Shown: in pieces, positions 15,498-24,786 of the stretch
How the letters are laid out: each line of letters starts with the position of its first letter
How positions within the stretch are numbered: position 1 is the stretch's first letter
Source of the DNA: Streptomyces caatingaensis
Lineage (GTDB): Bacteria; Actinomycetota; Actinomycetes; Streptomycetales; Streptomycetaceae
Length of the DNA: 64,000 nt
Direction: 5' to 3'
Assembly (NCBI RefSeq): GCF_001187435.1
Contig: NZ_LFXA01000014.1
Location: forward strand, 1-64,000
Translations under genes and position numbers: made by a program
The notes under the pieces: model-generated
Databases searched by the model: none
Seen by the model: only the letters and a program-made list of their open reading frames with translations
Told to the model about the DNA's origin: nothing

Positions 15498-18400
15498 ATG
15501 GAGTCGTGCGGGTCGTCCGTCCCGGTGGCGGTCGTGGGGGTGGCCTGCCGGCTGCCCGGGGGCATCACGCAACTCGACGGGCTGTGGCGGGCGTTGGCGG
15601 ACGGCCGGGACCTGATCAGTCCCGGTCCGCCGGACGGGCGGTTCGACGCCGCGCGGTTCAGCGATCCGGATCCCGAGCGGCCGGGACGGGCGTACACCAT
15701 GGCCGGCGGGTATCTGGAGGACGTGGCGGGCTTCGACCCGGAGTACTTCGGGATCTCGCCCCGCGAGGCCCGGCACATGGATCCGCAGCAGCGGATGCTG
15801 CTGGAGATGACGGCCGAGGCCCTCGACGACGCCGCCATCGCCCCGGCCGCCCTGGCCGGTTCCGACACCGCCGTGTACGTCGGCGTCAGCGATCTGTCCT
15901 ACGGCGGGCTGCAGATGAGCAAGGTGGAGGAGATCTGCGGTCATTCGATGAGCGGTTCGGCCCTGTCGATCACGGCGAACCGGCTGTCGTACGCCTTCGA
16001 CCTGCGCGGCCCCAGCCTCGCGGTGGACACCGCCTGCTCCTCGTCACTGACCGCCGTCCACCAGGCGTGCGAGGCCCTGCGGACGGGCCGCAGCCCGGTG
16101 GCCGTGGCCGGCGGCGCCAATCTGCTGCTGAGCCCGGCCCACTTCATCGGGTTCTCGAAGGCGATGATGCTCTCGCCGCGCGGGCGCGTCGCCGCGTTCT
16201 CCGCCGGGGCGGACGGCTATGTACGGGCCGAGGGCGGCGGGGTCGTGGTGCTCAAGCGGCTGTCCGACGCGCTGGCGGACGGCGATCGCGTGCACGCGGT
16301 GATCGCGGCCAGCGCGTCCAACAGCGACGGCCGCACCTCGGCGATGACCGTGCCGAGCACGGAGATGCAGCGGCGGCTGCTGCGCGAGGCGTACGAGCGG
16401 GCCGGGGCCGCCCCCGACCAGGTGCTGTACTTCGAGGCGCACGGCACGGGCACGCCGGTGGGCGATCCGCTGGAGTGCCGGGCGGTCGGCGAGGCGCTGG
16501 GCGTGCGCCGCACGACCGGGCCGCTGCCGATCGGTTCGGTGAAGACCAACCTGGGCCACATGGAACCCGCTTCGGGGATGGCCGGACTCTTCAAGGGCCT
16601 GCTCGTGCTGCGGCACCGCACCGTCCCGCCGTCCCTCCACGGCGACCCGCCCAACCCCGCGATCGACTTCACCGGCCTCAACCTGAGCCCCGTGCACGAC
16701 GCCTGTCCGCTCGCCGGACGCGAGGACGGCGTGGTGGGCGTGAACAGCTTCGGCTTCGGCGGCGCCAACGCGCACGTCGTCCTGAGCCCGCCGCCCGCGC
16801 GGGCGAGGACGGAACTCCCGCCGGAGCACGGTCCGTTGCCGCTGGTCGTCTCCGCGCGCACCCACGACGCGCTCGCGCAGGCGGCCCGCGCCGTCGCCGG
16901 CCGCGTGCGCGAGGCGACGCCCGGCGACTTCTACGACCTGTGCTGGACCGCCTCCCGCCGGCGCGGCCGCCACCCGCACCGCGTGGCCGTGCTCGCGTCC
17001 GGACCGGACGAGGCCGCCGGGCGGCTGGAGGCCCTGGCGGCGGACGGGGCCGGGCTCGCCGCCGCCGAGGTGCGGGTGCCGGAGCCGGGCGGCACCGTCT
17101 TCGTCTACTGCGGCAACGGCACGCAGTGGCCCGGCATGGGCGCGGCCCTCATGGCGGGGGAGCCGGCGTTCCGCGCCGCCGTGGAGGCGGCCGACGCCGA
17201 ACTGGAGCCGCTGCTGGGATGGTCGGTCGCCCGCCTCCTGGCCGGCACGCACGGCACGGCGGACGGCACAGCGGACACCGCGACGGACGCGATGACCGAG
17301 GCCATGACCGACACCGCCCGCGCCCAGCCCGCCCTCTTCGCCTACCAGCTCGGGCTGACGGCGCTGCTGGCGGAGCACGGGGTGCGTCCGGCCGCGGTGC
17401 TGGGCCACAGCGTCGGCGAGGTGGCCGCGGCGCACGCCTGCGGCGCGCTCGGCACGGCCGAGGCCGCCCGGGTGGTCGCCGCCCGCAGCAGGACCCAGGC
17501 CGCGACGGCCGGGACGGGCCGGATGGCGGCGATCGGACTGGGCGAGCCGGACGCCCGCGAGGCCCTCGCCGCACACGGCGGACGCCTGGAGATCGCGGCG
17601 GTCAACAGCGCCCGGGACGTGACGGTCTCGGGAGACCCCGCCGCCCTCGACGCCCTCGGCCGCGAACTGGCCGCACGCGGCGTCCCGTTCCGCGCGCTCG
17701 CGGTGGACCACGGCTTCCACAGCGCCGCCATGGACGTCATCGAGGAGCCGCTGCGGGCGGCCCTGGCCGGTCTGACCTCGCACGCCCCGCGCCTGCCGAT
17801 GTACTCCACGGTGACCGGCGACCCCGTCGGGGCCGGCGAACTCGACGCGGCGTACTGGTGGCACAACGCCCGCCGGCCGGTCCGCTTCGCGGACGCCGTG
17901 CGCCGCGCGGCCGGTGCGGGGCTCGGCGCCGTGGTGGAGATCGCCCCGCAGCCCGCCCTGGCCGGGGCGCTGTGCCGCATCGCCGCCGACGCGCCGCGGG
18001 GCGCCTTCCCCGTCGTCTCGCCCGTCTCCAGGGAGCGGTGCGCCGGCGCCGACGTCCGCCGGGCCGCCGCCCGGCTGCTGGCCGCCGCCGAACCGGCCGC
18101 CCTCGACGCCCGGTTCCCCCGCCCCGGCGCCGTCGCCGACCTGCCGCCCTACCCCTGGCAGCGCCAACGGCACTGGCACGGCACGCCGGAGCACTGGATC
18201 CGTACCAGCGGCGACGGCGTGCTCGTCCACCCCCTGCTCGGCGAACGGGTGCCCGTCCTGGAGCCCACCTGGCACACCGCCGTCGAGCGCACCCGCACCC
18301 CGTGGCTCGCCGACCACCGCATCGCGGGCGCGGTCGTCATGCCCGCCGCCGGGTTCGTCGAACTCGCGCTGGCCGCCGCCCGGGAGGTCCACAGCGCGGG

Positions 18401-21400
18401 CACCCCGGCCGAGATCGACGACCTGGACATCGTCCGCGCCCTGCCCCTGCCCTGGGACGCCGTGACGGACGTCGGGCTCCAGACCTCCCTGTGCGACGAG
18501 GACGGCATCCTCCGCGTCGCCAGCCGCATCGGGGAGCCGGGCGGCTGGCGGCCGCACGCCCGGGCCCGGGTCCGGCGCCTGGCCGCCGCCCGGCCGGACG
18601 GCATGGACACCGACGCGGTGCGCGCCCGGCTCGGACGCGCCCTGGACACCGGCGAGTTGTACGCCGGACTGGCCGAGGCCGGCCTGGAGTACGGCCCGGC
18701 CTTCCGGGTCCTGCGGGACCTGCGCGCCTCCGCCGGGGAGGTCCTGGCCGGATACCGCTGCGACCCGCCGGACGACGGCTACGGCGGTTACGTCGTCCAT
18801 CCCGCCCTGCTGGACGGCGCGTTGCAGGCCGGCGCCCCGCTGCTGGAGGTCGCGGAGGACGGCTACCTGCCGGCGCGCATCGACCGGGTGCGGTTCTGGG
18901 CGCCCCCGGCGCCGGACGGCCTGGTGCACGTCCGGCAGCGCTCGCGGACCGCCCGGGAGGCGGTGTGGGACGTCACCGTGGCCGGCCCCGACGGGACGGT
19001 GGCCCTGGAACTGACCGGCTGCCGTCTGCGGCGGGTGGGACTGCGCGCGGGCGGCCGCGCGGAGGAGTACGCGTCCGTGCTGCGGGCCGCGCCGCTGGCC
19101 GGACAGCCCGTGCCGCCGTGGACCCCTCCGGCGCCGAGCGAGGTGGCCGCGGCGGCCGCGGAAGGGGTGCGCCGGGTGTGGGAATCGGCTCCGGTCGTCG
19201 GACAGTTCGCGACCGGGGCCCCGATGTTCCGCCGCATGACCGCGGAGTGCGCGGTCCGGGCGTTCGCCCGGCTGCTGCCGGGGCGCGGGACGTTCACCTT
19301 CGACGACCTCACCGCGGCCGGGGTGCTGCCCCGGCACGGGAAGCTCGTGCGCCTGCTGGCCCGCCTCGCCCGGGACGAGGGGCTGCTGGCGGACGAGGGC
19401 GCGGGCTGGCGCCGGCTGCCGGCGGCCGACGCGCCGGAACGGCCGAGGGGCTGGGAATTCCTCTCCACACTGGCCTCCTGGGTCGCCACCGGCTGCCTCG
19501 GCCAGCGGTTCGCCCTGCACCTGCCGGACCTGCTGTGCGGCCGGCGGGACCCGCTGGACCTGCTGTTCCAGGACAGCGGCCCGGAGCTGGCCCAGCTGTA
19601 CTACGACCTCGACCCGCCGACCGCCCTCCACAACCGGCTCGCCGCGGAACTGCTGGCGGCCGTGGTCCGGTCCTGGCCGCCGGACAGGCCGCTGCGCGTC
19701 CTGGAGATCGGCGCCGGCACCGGCGGCCTGACCGCGCACCTGCTGCCGCTGCTGGACGACCGCGCGCGGTACGTCTTCACCGACGTCTCCGCCGCCTTCT
19801 TCCCCGCCGCCCAGGCGCGGTTCGACGCCCCCGCCGCGCACCTGTCCTACCGCACGCTCGACCTCGACCGCGACGCCGCGGACCAGGGGTTCGACGACGG
19901 CTCCTTCGACGTGGTGGTCGCGGGATTCGCCCTGCACACCGCGGCCGACCTGCGGCGTTCCCTGGGGCGCCTGGCCCGGCTGACCGCCCCCGGCGGATAC
20001 CTGCTGGCCCTGGAGACCCACGAACCGGAGCTGCTGGCACTGCTCTTCGGCGCGATGGAGAGCTTCTGGAGCGCCCAGGACCGCGAACTGCGCCCTGACA
20101 GCGTCCTGTTGCCCCACGACCGATGGCCGGGCGTGCTGGCCGACGGCGGCTTCGAGGACGTCGTCCAGACCGACGTGCCCGGAATGCGCGAGCAGTTCTC
20201 CGTGCTGCTCGCCCGGACGCCCGCCGGGCCGCCGCCGGAGTGTCCCGGCCCCGCACCGTCCGAGGACCGCTCCTGGCTGCTCGTCGCCGAGCACGAGGAG
20301 GAGCACGCCCTCGCCGGGCTGCTCGCCGCCCGGCTGGCCGCCGCCGGCGGCTCCCTCCCGGAGGTACGGCCCTGGCCGGCCGGGCCCGGGGAGTGGGAGA
20401 AGGCCCTCGCGGACGACCCGGACGCCACCGTCGTCCTGATGCTGGGCGCCGCGTGCGACCGGGCGGCCGGAGAAGACCCCGCGGCCGCCGTCGAGCTGGC
20501 GGTGCGCCGGGCCGCGGCGCTGCGCTCCCTGGCCCGCGCCGAGCAGGGCCGGACCGGTGACCGGGCGCGCCGCCTGGTGCTGGTCACCCACCCCAGCGGG
20601 GCGCTCCCCGCGCCCGAGCGCCCGGCCTTCCCCGGACAGGCCGCCGCCTGGGCGGTGACCCGTACCCTGTCGCGCGAACAGGACGTCACGGGACGGCGGA
20701 TCTCCCTCGACCGGGGGCCGGACCCGGCGCTGGACGCCGCCCGGCTGGCCCGGGAGCTGCTGGCCGACGCGCCGGCGGAGGAGGGGGAGCAGGTGCACGA
20801 CGAGGTCGCCCTGACCGGCGGCGGCCGCTTCGTGCACCTCGTCGAACGGGCCCGTCCCGCCACGGTCCTCGCCCGGCCGGACGACGGGACCGCCTACCGG
20901 CTCGACCTCCGGGACCAGGGGCTGGCCCACCGGCTGCGGTGGACCGAGACCGAGCCGCCGGTGCCGGGGCCGGGCGAGGTGGTGGTCGCGGTGCGCGCGG
21001 CGGCGCTCAACTACCGCGACGTCATGGTGGCGACGGGCCTCCTGCCGCCGGGGGCCGAGGACGGCCTGCCCTCCGAGGCGTTCCTGGGGCTGGAGGGGGC
21101 CGGGGTGGTCACCGCTGTGGGCGAGGGCGTCGGCCGGTTCGACGTGGGGGACCGGGTGTTCGGGTTCCTCCCCGGCGCCTTCGCCTCGCACGTCCGCGTG
21201 CCCGCGACGGCGGTGCGGCGGATCCCCGGGGGGCTGTCCTTCGCCGACGCCGCGACCGTGCCCGTGGCCTACTTCACCGTCCACCACGCCCTCGCCCACC
21301 TGGCCCGCCTCAGGAGCGGCGAGACCCTGCTGGTGCACGGCGTGGCGGGAGGTGTCGGCATGGCCGCGGGGCGCTTCGCCCTGCGCGCCGGCGCCAGGGT

Positions 21401-23009
21401 CATCGGCACCGCGGGCACGCCCGCCAAGCGGGACATGGCGACCGTCTTCGGCGCCGAGCTGGTGCTGGACTCCCGCACGCCCGCCTTCGCCGACGCGGTC
21501 CTCGCCCACACCGGCGGACGGGGCGTCGACGTCGTCCTCAACTCCCTCAGCGGCGACGCGGGCGCCCGGACCCGCGAGGTGCTGGCCCCGCGCGGCCGCT
21601 TCGTCGAGCTGGGGAAGCGCGACGTCTTCACCAACCAGCGCATGCTGCAACGGCCGTTGGCCGAGAACGCCTCGCTCTTCTTCGTGGACGCGGCCAACCT
21701 GGTGTGGCAGGACCCCCGCCACGCCGGCACGGTCTTCGACGAGGTCGCCGAACGGCTGCGCACCAGGACCTACTTGCCGCTGTTCCACCAGATCTACCCG
21801 GCCCACCGCATCGACGAGGCCTTCCGGCTCATGCAGCACTCCAAGCACCTGGGGAAGATCGTCATCGGCTTCGACGGGCCCGTACCCGTCCACCGGGCGC
21901 CCCGCCGCCTCCACCTGGACGGCGACGGCACCTACCTCGTCACCGGAGGGCTCGGCGGCTTCGGCGCCGAGACCGCCCGGCGGCTCGCCGAGCGGGGCGC
22001 CCGCCACCTCGCCCTGGTCAGCCGCCGGGGCCCGGAGGCCCCCGATGCCGCGCGACTGGTCGGGGAACTGGGCGCGCTCGGCGCGCGGGCCCGCGCCCAC
22101 GCCGCCGACGTCTCCGACCCCGCCGCGGTGCGGGCCCTCGTCGAGGAGGTCACGGCGGCCGGCCGTCCCGTCCGCGGCATCGTCCACGCGGCCATGCACC
22201 TCGACGACGGCGCCCTGGCCGAACTCGACGACGACCGCTTCCGGTCCGTCCTCGCCCCCAAGTGGGGCGGCGCCCTCGCCCTCGACGCCCTCTGCCCGGA
22301 CGCCGAGTTCATCGCCTACTCCTCCGTCAGCCCGCTGGTCGGCAACCCCCTCCAGAGCAACTACGCCGCCGCGAACCTGGCCATGGAGGCCCTGGTACGG
22401 GCCCGGCGCGCGGCCGGCCGCCCCGGCCTGGCCGTCGCCTGGGGCGCCATCGGCCGCGTCGGCTACGTCGCCCGCAACAACCTCACGGCCAGTACCACCG
22501 CGGTGGGCTGCCCTCCCATGGACCCCCGGGAAGCGCTCACCGCCCTGGAGGACCTCTGCGAACGGCGTGCGGAACGGACGACCTTCGGACGTATCGACTG
22601 GCAGCGCCTGTCGGTGCTCCTCGCCCCCGGCGCCGTGCCCCGCTTCGCCGCCGTCCTGCCCGACCGGATCGAAGGCTCCGACTGGCAGCTGGACGAGTTC
22701 CTCGAACGGCTGGCCACCGCCACGCCCGCCGAGGCCGCCGGCCTCCTGGAGGACCTCGTCGCCGGCATGGCCGCGTCCGTCCTCCACATGGCACCCGGCG
22801 AACTCGACCGCCACCGGCCCCTGCAGCAGTACGGCATGGACTCCCTGATGGGCCTGGAGATGCTCTCCACCTTCCGCAGCCGGCTCCAGCAGGACGTCCC
22901 GGTCATGGAACTCCTGCACTCCGACGGCTCCGTCCACGGCATCGCCGGGACCGTCCTGCCCCACCTCCTGCGCCAGGCCCGCGCACGCGTGCAGGACGGC
23001 GGCCGGTGA
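15498..23009 (+). CDS. Type I polyketide synthase, KS-AT-DH-MT-ER-KR-ACP (PKS2)
   Basis: 2503 aa, same architecture as PKS1. KS with C180 (DTACSS), H315 (HGTGT) and H354 (NLGHME); AT with GHSVG (S638) and DHGFHS, a malonyl-type signature; DH with H940 (DHRIAGAVVMP) and D1106 (LLDGALQ); C-methyltransferase with an intact SAM loop LEIGAGTGG (1402-1410) and VFTDVSAAFF; ER with HGVAGGVG near 1948; KR with GGLGGFG near 2150, HLDDG (B-type) and YSSVS/NYAAAN; ACP with GMDSL (S2449). All domains look catalytically competent and there is no thioesterase. The order is that of highly reducing iterative PKSs and mycocerosate-type synthases, with a C-MT added. A methyl-branched, reduced chain is predicted; whether it works iteratively, alone or together with PKS1 cannot be read from sequence. 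Confidence 0.94.
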   Translation: MESCGSSVPVAVVGVACRLPGGITQLDGLWRALADGRDLISPGPPDGRFDAARFSDPDPERPGRAYTMAGGYLEDVAGFDPEYFGISPREARHMDPQQRMLLEMTAEALDDAAIAPAALAGSDTAVYVGVSDLSYGGLQMSKVEEICGHSMSGSALSITANRLSYAFDLRGPSLAVDTACSSSLTAVHQACEALRTGRSPVAVAGGANLLLSPAHFIGFSKAMMLSPRGRVAAFSAGADGYVRAEGGGVVVLKRLSDALADGDRVHAVIAASASNSDGRTSAMTVPSTEMQRRLLREAYERAGAAPDQVLYFEAHGTGTPVGDPLECRAVGEALGVRRTTGPLPIGSVKTNLGHMEPASGMAGLFKGLLVLRHRTVPPSLHGDPPNPAIDFTGLNLSPVHDACPLAGREDGVVGVNSFGFGGANAHVVLSPPPARARTELPPEHGPLPLVVSARTHDALAQAARAVAGRVREATPGDFYDLCWTASRRRGRHPHRVAVLASGPDEAAGRLEALAADGAGLAAAEVRVPEPGGTVFVYCGNGTQWPGMGAALMAGEPAFRAAVEAADAELEPLLGWSVARLLAGTHGTADGTADTATDAMTEAMTDTARAQPALFAYQLGLTALLAEHGVRPAAVLGHSVGEVAAAHACGALGTAEAARVVAARSRTQAATAGTGRMAAIGLGEPDAREALAAHGGRLEIAAVNSARDVTVSGDPAALDALGRELAARGVPFRALAVDHGFHSAAMDVIEEPLRAALAGLTSHAPRLPMYSTVTGDPVGAGELDAAYWWHNARRPVRFADAVRRAAGAGLGAVVEIAPQPALAGALCRIAADAPRGAFPVVSPVSRERCAGADVRRAAARLLAAAEPAALDARFPRPGAVADLPPYPWQRQRHWHGTPEHWIRTSGDGVLVHPLLGERVPVLEPTWHTAVERTRTPWLADHRIAGAVVMPAAGFVELALAAAREVHSAGTPAEIDDLDIVRALPLPWDAVTDVGLQTSLCDEDGILRVASRIGEPGGWRPHARARVRRLAAARPDGMDTDAVRARLGRALDTGELYAGLAEAGLEYGPAFRVLRDLRASAGEVLAGYRCDPPDDGYGGYVVHPALLDGALQAGAPLLEVAEDGYLPARIDRVRFWAPPAPDGLVHVRQRSRTAREAVWDVTVAGPDGTVALELTGCRLRRVGLRAGGRAEEYASVLRAAPLAGQPVPPWTPPAPSEVAAAAAEGVRRVWESAPVVGQFATGAPMFRRMTAECAVRAFARLLPGRGTFTFDDLTAAGVLPRHGKLVRLLARLARDEGLLADEGAGWRRLPAADAPERPRGWEFLSTLASWVATGCLGQRFALHLPDLLCGRRDPLDLLFQDSGPELAQLYYDLDPPTALHNRLAAELLAAVVRSWPPDRPLRVLEIGAGTGGLTAHLLPLLDDRARYVFTDVSAAFFPAAQARFDAPAAHLSYRTLDLDRDAADQGFDDGSFDVVVAGFALHTAADLRRSLGRLARLTAPGGYLLALETHEPELLALLFGAMESFWSAQDRELRPDSVLLPHDRWPGVLADGGFEDVVQTDVPGMREQFSVLLARTPAGPPPECPGPAPSEDRSWLLVAEHEEEHALAGLLAARLAAAGGSLPEVRPWPAGPGEWEKALADDPDATVVLMLGAACDRAAGEDPAAAVELAVRRAAALRSLARAEQGRTGDRARRLVLVTHPSGALPAPERPAFPGQAAAWAVTRTLSREQDVTGRRISLDRGPDPALDAARLARELLADAPAEEGEQVHDEVALTGGGRFVHLVERARPATVLARPDDGTAYRLDLRDQGLAHRLRWTETEPPVPGPGEVVVAVRAAALNYRDVMVATGLLPPGAEDGLPSEAFLGLEGAGVVTAVGEGVGRFDVGDRVFGFLPGAFASHVRVPATAVRRIPGGLSFADAATVPVAYFTVHHALAHLARLRSGETLLVHGVAGGVGMAAGRFALRAGARVIGTAGTPAKRDMATVFGAELVLDSRTPAFADAVLAHTGGRGVDVVLNSLSGDAGARTREVLAPRGRFVELGKRDVFTNQRMLQRPLAENASLFFVDAANLVWQDPRHAGTVFDEVAERLRTRTYLPLFHQIYPAHRIDEAFRLMQHSKHLGKIVIGFDGPVPVHRAPRRLHLDGDGTYLVTGGLGGFGAETARRLAERGARHLALVSRRGPEAPDAARLVGELGALGARARAHAADVSDPAAVRALVEEVTAAGRPVRGIVHAAMHLDDGALAELDDDRFRSVLAPKWGGALALDALCPDAEFIAYSSVSPLVGNPLQSNYAAANLAMEALVRARRAAGRPGLAVAWGAIGRVGYVARNNLTASTTAVGCPPMDPREALTALEDLCERRAERTTFGRIDWQRLSVLLAPGAVPRFAAVLPDRIEGSDWQLDEFLERLATATPAEAAGLLEDLVAGMAASVLHMAPGELDRHRPLQQYGMDSLMGLEMLSTFRSRLQQDVPVMELLHSDGSVHGIAGTVLPHLLRQARARVQDGGR

Positions 23010-23301
23010 CCGTCGTCCCCACCGGTGCCACCGGCTTCCCGGCTCCCGCCCGTCGCACGCCCTCCCGGCCACCGGGCGGAGCGCCACCGCCCTCGGGCGC
23101 GACAGCGCCACCCGCCCCGGCCCCGCCCCGCGCGCCGCCGAAGCCGGTGACCCCGAACTCCGCGCCCCCACAGGCAGGTTGACGGGCGTACGCGCCGGCC
23201 CGGCCCGGCCTCCGGCGACCGGCGGCCCGCGCCGAAGCCGTCCGGCACTGCGCCGCCTCCGTTCCCCCGACCCCCGCCCCCCGACCGAAGGAGCGACCCG
23301 C

Positions 23302-23904
23302 ATGACCCCCCGCACCGAGGGGCGGACTGCCTGGCGCAGGGCCGCCGCCGTCGCCCTGCCGGCGGTGGCGGCCGTCGCCGCCATGGCCGTCGCCATGGCA
23401 CAGGGCGCCCTCGCCTCGTCGTTCGCCGTGTCCGGCACCGCCTTCCAGGTCTCGGCCGGCCGGCTCACCAGCAAGGGCCTGGCCTCCTACGTCACCGTCG
23501 ACCACGCCGCCGACGGCAGCGGCCACCCGGTGGCGCTGCTCGGCCTCGGCGAGGCCACCCTCTCCGACCTCTGCCAGTCCGCCCGCGTCCCCACCCCCGT
23601 CGGCACGGTCGTCTTCAGACTGACCGCGGGCGGAAGGGCCGGCCCGATCGCGGCGCGCGACCTGGTCATCGACGGCGAGGACCTCACCGGCGACGCCCGC
23701 TTCGAGCGGGTCGAGATCGGCCGGGACGCCGGCGCGCTCGACACCGTGCCCGGCGTCCGGGGGCAGCCGGGCCCCTTCGGCCTCCAGGCCGGCGGCGTCA
23801 CCGTGACGGGCGTGCGGTCCCACGCCCGCTCCGCCACCGGCGGGGACCTCCGCCTCAAGGGACTCGCCCTGGACGTCACGCTGAACGGGAAGGCATGCTT
23901 CTGA
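23302..23904 (+). CDS. DUF6230 family secreted/membrane-anchored protein
   Basis: 200 aa from the ATG at 23302 (GAAGGAG at 23287-23293); an in-frame ATG 41 codons upstream has no ribosome binding site. After a basic N-terminus there is one hydrophobic segment (about 17-38) ending MAQGALASSFAVSG, followed by the family pattern: VSAGRLTSKGLASY, LSDLCQSARVPTPVGTVVFRLTAGG, and a final cysteine in LNGKACF. DUF6230 proteins, often mislabelled cholesterol esterases, are actinobacterial and typically sit next to a DUF6114 gene, as here. Function unknown. The last codons overlap the next gene by 10 bases. Confidence 0.85.
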   Translation: MTPRTEGRTAWRRAAAVALPAVAAVAAMAVAMAQGALASSFAVSGTAFQVSAGRLTSKGLASYVTVDHAADGSGHPVALLGLGEATLSDLCQSARVPTPVGTVVFRLTAGGRAGPIAARDLVIDGEDLTGDARFERVEIGRDAGALDTVPGVRGQPGPFGLQAGGVTVTGVRSHARSATGGDLRLKGLALDVTLNGKACF

Positions 23905-24782
23905 CCGCGTCCCCGCACGGCCGGTGGCGCGCCTGGCGCCGCGGCCGCCCCTTCTGGGCCGGCACCCTGCTCCTCCTCGCCGGCGCCGAGCTGGTGGCCG
24001 CGCCCCTGGCACCCGTGCGGATCCTCCTCGGGCTGGGCCGGGGCGGCATCGCGGCCCTCGGCCTCGGGGCCGCGCTCGTGCTGGCCGGGCTGAGCCTGTG
24101 GTTCCTGCCGCACGCCCACCACTACATCGGCATCCACGCGATGATCCTCGCGGTGCTCGCCTTCCCGGCCACCAACCTGGGCGGCTTCCTCGCCGGCACC
24201 CTCCTGGGCATCGCCGGCGGCGCCATGGGCTTCGCCTGGCAGCCCGGGACCGGGCCCGCCCCCGGTGCCCGCACGCCCCCGCCGCCCCGGGCGATGGCCG
24301 CGGCGCTGCCCCTGGTCCTGCTCACCGCCCACCTCGCGCCCGCCGCCCCGCCCGCCGCCCGACCCGCGGCCGCCGCCGTGCCGCCGGCCGTCACCACCAC
24401 CCGCTTCGCCCCCGACGGACCCGTGCTCGCCCGGGTCGTGGAACTCCCCACCGCCTCCGGCCCGTTGCGCGTGATGGCCCTGAGCATGCGCGCGGCCTCG
24501 CTCAGCGACTACCGCCTGCGCACCCGCGACGGCACCGGCCACGACCTGACCCTGGGCGCCGGCACCCTCCGGCTCACCGGCCGGGTCACCCTCTACCTCA
24601 CCCGGTTCAGCGGCTGCGTGGAGGGCCTGATGTGCCTCACCTTCACCCCCGACGGCCTGCCCGTCCCGCCGCTCGTGCCGCCCCTCGTCTTCCTGACGGA
24701 CGTCACCGCCGAACAGGCCCTGGTCACCAGCGACGTCCTCGTCACCGACGGACTCGACCTGGCGGCGGAGCCGCGGCGGTGA
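23895..24782 (+). CDS. DUF6114 membrane protein with C-terminal extracytoplasmic domain
   Basis: 295 aa. The first ~130 residues carry the DUF6114 signature: RRGRPFWAGTLLLLAGAEL, a second hydrophobic segment RGGIAALGLGAALVLAGLSLWF, then HHYIGIHAMILAVLAFPATN and LGGFLAGTLLGIAGGAMGFAW. This gives about four TM helices. Another hydrophobic stretch (AAALPLVLLTAHLAPAAPPA) leads into a ~150-residue soluble tail with two cysteines (CVEGLMC) and beta-rich character. The tail is probably outside the membrane and resembles the DUF6230-type fold in general look only. The ATG overlaps the DUF6230 stop, indicating translational coupling. Function unknown. Confidence 0.8.
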   Translation: MLLTASPHGRWRAWRRGRPFWAGTLLLLAGAELVAAPLAPVRILLGLGRGGIAALGLGAALVLAGLSLWFLPHAHHYIGIHAMILAVLAFPATNLGGFLAGTLLGIAGGAMGFAWQPGTGPAPGARTPPPPRAMAAALPLVLLTAHLAPAAPPAARPAAAAVPPAVTTTRFAPDGPVLARVVELPTASGPLRVMALSMRAASLSDYRLRTRDGTGHDLTLGAGTLRLTGRVTLYLTRFSGCVEGLMCLTFTPDGLPVPPLVPPLVFLTDVTAEQALVTSDVLVTDGLDLAAEPRR

Positions 24783-24786
24783 CTCC

